A DNA stretch of 7,953 bases. Source: CAZKYP01 sp964556885. Its GTDB lineage: Bacteria > Planctomycetota > Phycisphaerae > Sedimentisphaerales > Anaerobacaceae. The position numbers and the translations under genes were made by a program. The notes beneath the pieces were generated by a model that saw nothing but the letters and a program-made list of their open reading frames with translations, did no database searches and was not told where the DNA came from. Position 1 is the stretch's first letter. Every line of letters begins with the position of its first letter. Location: positions 1 to 7,953 of the forward strand of contig CAZKYP010000150.1 of the NCBI GenBank assembly GCA_964556885.1, given 5' to 3'. Positions 5,912-7,953 of the stretch are shown one piece after another.

Positions 5912-7102
5912 GTGACGGCAAGTTGGATTTGGTTTATTTTTATCTTTGCATTCGGGTGCTGTATCGGCAGTTTTCTTAATGTCGTGATTTATCGCCTGCC
6001 CCGCGACAAGTCATTGGTGAGTCCGCCTTCTGCCTGCCCGGTTTGCAAAAGGCATATCCGGTTTTATGACAATGTCCCGCTGATTTCCTGGCTATTGCTC
6101 GGCAGGAAGTGCCGATATTGCAAAATCCCGATTTCCTCCCGATATTTTGTCATCGAATTGCTGACCGGGGTGGTTTTCCTCGGGCTTTTCGTGTTGTACT
6201 TTTACACGGATTTAATTCCGGGGATGGTACCGTTTTTGGAAGGCGGCTGGCTGATTTATATGCTGCATATTATTCTATTGGGTGCCTTTATAGCCGCCTC
6301 GGCTATCGACCTGGAGTTATGGATAATTCCGCTGTCTATATGCTGGTTCGTTACCGGCGCCGGACTGATGGGTTCGGCTCTCGGCGGTTCTATGATTGGA
6401 TCCGATCTGATTGCTGCCTCTATGCTTTTACCGAGAGCATCAGCTGGTACAGGTGCTCTTGCCATTGGTGCAACTATAGGTTTGCTTATATCAATTTTCC
6501 TGCTGGCGAGTGGGCGGATTAGAAGAAGTTATGAGTCCGAAAGCTCCGGAAAAAACGATTATATCCAGCCTGATAAGCATGACGGACCAGATGATGCGGC
6601 CCAGCAGGAGAATTTACCTAATCACCAGTTCAATCATCGCCTGGAGGCACTGAGAGAGGTCTTGTTTTTACTGCCTATTATTATCGGTTCGGTGTGTGTA
6701 TACCTGCTCTTTAATAAGATTGGACCGGTCAGAGGCTGGTGGATAATCTTTTCTCAGCGTCCTTTTGTTATCGGATTTTTAGGGAGTTTGTGGGGTTACT
6801 TTATTGGTTGCAGCGTTGTCTGGGGCGTTCGTATTTTCGGTACTCTGGCCTTCGGCAAGGAGGCGATGGGGCTCGGCGACATGCACCTTATGGGGGCGGC
6901 CGGGGCCGTGATAGGACCGTTTTATGTAGTTGTGGCGTTTTTCATCGCGCCGTTCTTCGGACTGGCATGGGCCGGTTTTCAGATGTTTTTTAAGAAAATT
7001 CATCAAATTCCTTACGGTCCGTTCTTGTCTTTGGGAGTGTTCGTTGTTATGATTTTACATGATTGGATATTAGACCGAATGGGTCTGATTTTCTATAAAT
7101 GA
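5912..7102 (+). CDS. Prepilin peptidase/N-methyltransferase (A24 aspartic protease, PilD/GspO type) with a long insert
   Basis: This inner-membrane enzyme cuts the leader peptide from type IV prepilins or pseudopilins and methylates the new N-terminus. The 396 residues include an N-terminal domain (PF06750 type) with CIGSFLNVVIYRLPR (17-31) and two Cys-x2-Cys pairs (C42/C45 and C67/C70), probably metal-binding. The first catalytic Asp is D133 in SAIDLELWIIP; the second is D323 in GLGDMHLMGAAG, where His replaces the usual Lys of GxGDxK. The closing IPYGPFLSLG is typical. The Asp-Asp distance is 190 residues, against about 64 in classic PilD. The extra part holds a hydrophilic stretch (201-248) and added membrane helices. 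The GTG start at 5912 is supported by AAAGGA (5901-5906). An ATG is absent nearby. It lies 45 bp after the HEPN gene, with no promoter seen. Pseudopilin substrates are presumably encoded elsewhere. Confidence 0.93.
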   Translation: MTASWIWFIFIFAFGCCIGSFLNVVIYRLPRDKSLVSPPSACPVCKRHIRFYDNVPLISWLLLGRKCRYCKIPISSRYFVIELLTGVVFLGLFVLYFYTDLIPGMVPFLEGGWLIYMLHIILLGAFIAASAIDLELWIIPLSICWFVTGAGLMGSALGGSMIGSDLIAASMLLPRASAGTGALAIGATIGLLISIFLLASGRIRRSYESESSGKNDYIQPDKHDGPDDAAQQENLPNHQFNHRLEALREVLFLLPIIIGSVCVYLLFNKIGPVRGWWIIFSQRPFVIGFLGSLWGYFIGCSVVWGVRIFGTLAFGKEAMGLGDMHLMGAAGAVIGPFYVVVAFFIAPFFGLAWAGFQMFFKKIHQIPYGPFLSLGVFVVMILHDWILDRMGLIFYK

Positions 7103-7143
7103 AACAAAGGATTCGTGTTCCAGAATTATAAGGAGATATCAAG

Positions 7144-7806
7144 ATGTATCCTGCCAACAAAAAATCGATTGTCCTGCTTGCCTGTTTTGTAATGTTTGTC
7201 CTCTTGTCCGGTTGTACCAACTGGGAACAGAAATATAAAGCGCTTAGCGTCGAGCATGAGAACCTCAAAGGTCTTCTCACACGCGAAAGGTCGGAGAAAG
7301 GTCAGCTTACCGACAAGATTACTCAGGACCAGCAGACGATTGATGAGCTGCGCAGGCAGATCGAAGAAAGCAAGAAGACCCCGGCCGAGGCATCAGGCTT
7401 TGGGGCGGGGTATGATGTCGCATTTGACCCGTCCGCCGGAACGGTAACAGTTACTTTGCCGAACGAGATACTTTTTGATTCCGGTAAAGCCGAGTTAAAG
7501 AAGGCTACAAGCACTGAGCTTGACCATATTCGTTCCGTTTTGCGGGATAAGTACCCCGATAAGCAAATCGATGTAATCGGTCATACCGATACTGATCCGA
7601 TCAAGAAATCAAAATGGAAAGACAACTGGGAGCTTTCAGCCGAGCGTGCCTTGACCGTGACCAGGTATCTGATTGAACGGGGGACTTCTGCAGATAAAAT
7701 TCGCGCGGTTGGCTGCGGCGAAAGCAAGCCCAGGGCTTCCAATTCGACAGCGAGTGGAAAAGCCCAGAACCGCCGGGTGGAAATCGTAGTACATATCAGG
7801 GCTTAG
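7144..7806 (+). CDS. OmpA-family (Pal-like) peptidoglycan-binding lipoprotein
   Basis: This 220-residue protein is predicted to be anchored by lipid to a membrane and to hold the cell wall non-covalently. A lipoprotein signal peptide ends in the lipobox LLSGC, with C24 as the lipid site. Residues 25-76 are charged and heptad-like, a probable coiled coil that spaces the domain from the membrane. The OmpA C-terminal domain spans about 100-220: ILFDSGKAEL (109-118), VIGHTDTDPI (144-153, with the peptidoglycan-contacting Asp), NWELSAERALTV (161-172, with the partner Arg), CGESKP (191-196) and NRRVEI (209-214). The ATG at 7144 has a strong AAGGAG (7130-7135). Neither tolB nor other tol-pal genes are adjacent, so a true Pal role is unproven; a general OmpA/MotB-like envelope lipoprotein is the safe name. 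The 41 bp upstream show no clear promoter, so co-transcription with the peptidase gene is possible. Confidence 0.92.
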   Translation: MYPANKKSIVLLACFVMFVLLSGCTNWEQKYKALSVEHENLKGLLTRERSEKGQLTDKITQDQQTIDELRRQIEESKKTPAEASGFGAGYDVAFDPSAGTVTVTLPNEILFDSGKAELKKATSTELDHIRSVLRDKYPDKQIDVIGHTDTDPIKKSKWKDNWELSAERALTVTRYLIERGTSADKIRAVGCGESKPRASNSTASGKAQNRRVEIVVHIRA

Positions 7807-7889
7807 GCAAGATTCGATACTTGAACTCATCCCAAAACCTCTTCCTACTGCGATTGGCTGCAAATTCCGCGGCTCTGCGTTGTCGGCGA

Positions 7890-7930
7890 AAAAGGTTCTC
7901 GACGTACTTCAGTACGCCTCCGAGCCTTTT
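7890..7930. repeat. Imperfect inverted repeat in the non-coding right end
   Basis: Three pairing blocks nest around a 2-nt loop: AAAAGG/CCTTTT (7890-7895 with 7925-7930), CTCG/CGAG (7898-7901 with 7921-7924) and CGTACT/AGTACG (7903-7908 with 7911-7916). The arms are interrupted by small bulges. It lies 84 bp after the lipoprotein stop, in a 147-bp stretch with no gene. It could be a transcription end structure or a copy of a dispersed intergenic repeat; similar sequences in other genomes come to mind, but I could not check. No T-tract follows the outer arm beyond its own CCTTTT. Confidence 0.5.
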
Positions 7931-7953
7931 CCACCTCCGGCCTTGACCACGAA

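Noticed and set aside
7807..7889. Rho-independent terminator directly after the lipoprotein gene
   Set aside because: No GC-rich stem followed by a T-run was found in the first 80 bases. The only sizeable structure is the bulged repeat at 7890-7930.

Overview
The window carries nine protein-coding genes, all on the + strand, closely packed and at moderate GC. The style fits a Planctomycetota bacterium, most likely of the Phycisphaerae/Sedimentisphaerales type. This is an inference from three things: a secreted protein ending in a pseudopilin-like 'H-X9-DG' type domain, a prepilin peptidase with a GLGDMHL active-site variant, and a 52-bp palindromic repeat of a kind I recall from planctomycete genomes. 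No rRNA, tRNA, CRISPR array or insertion sequence was seen.

Layout. (1) 2-697: the C-terminal three quarters of shikimate dehydrogenase (aroE), entering from the left edge at its catalytic lysine. A 52-bp double-hairpin repeat (91-142) sits in frame inside it. (2) 777-1456: a HEPN gene followed by an overlapping minimal nucleotidyltransferase (MNT) gene. (3) 1614-3803: a 729-residue exported protein with two similar N-terminal modules and a pseudopilin-like C-terminal domain. (4) 3833-5158: a good sigma70-like promoter and argininosuccinate synthase (argG). (5) 5179-5866: a second MNT/HEPN pair, in the opposite gene order, starting 20 bp after argG. (6) 5912-7102: a prepilin peptidase with an unusually long insert between its two catalytic aspartates. 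(7) 7144-7806: an OmpA-family lipoprotein. (8) 7807-7953: non-coding, with an imperfect inverted repeat at 7890-7930.

How the parts relate. aroE (aromatic amino acids) and argG (arginine) are housekeeping genes. The two HEPN/MNT pairs look like accessory modules beside them. The exported protein, the prepilin peptidase and the OmpA-like lipoprotein are all envelope proteins. The peptidase and the pseudopilin-like domain belong to the same broad type IV pilus/type II secretion world, but no operon joins them here.

The observations most worth following are the in-frame palindromic element in aroE, the fusion architecture of the 729-residue protein, and the two HEPN/MNT pairs in reversed order. 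I did not find a convincing new multi-gene system.
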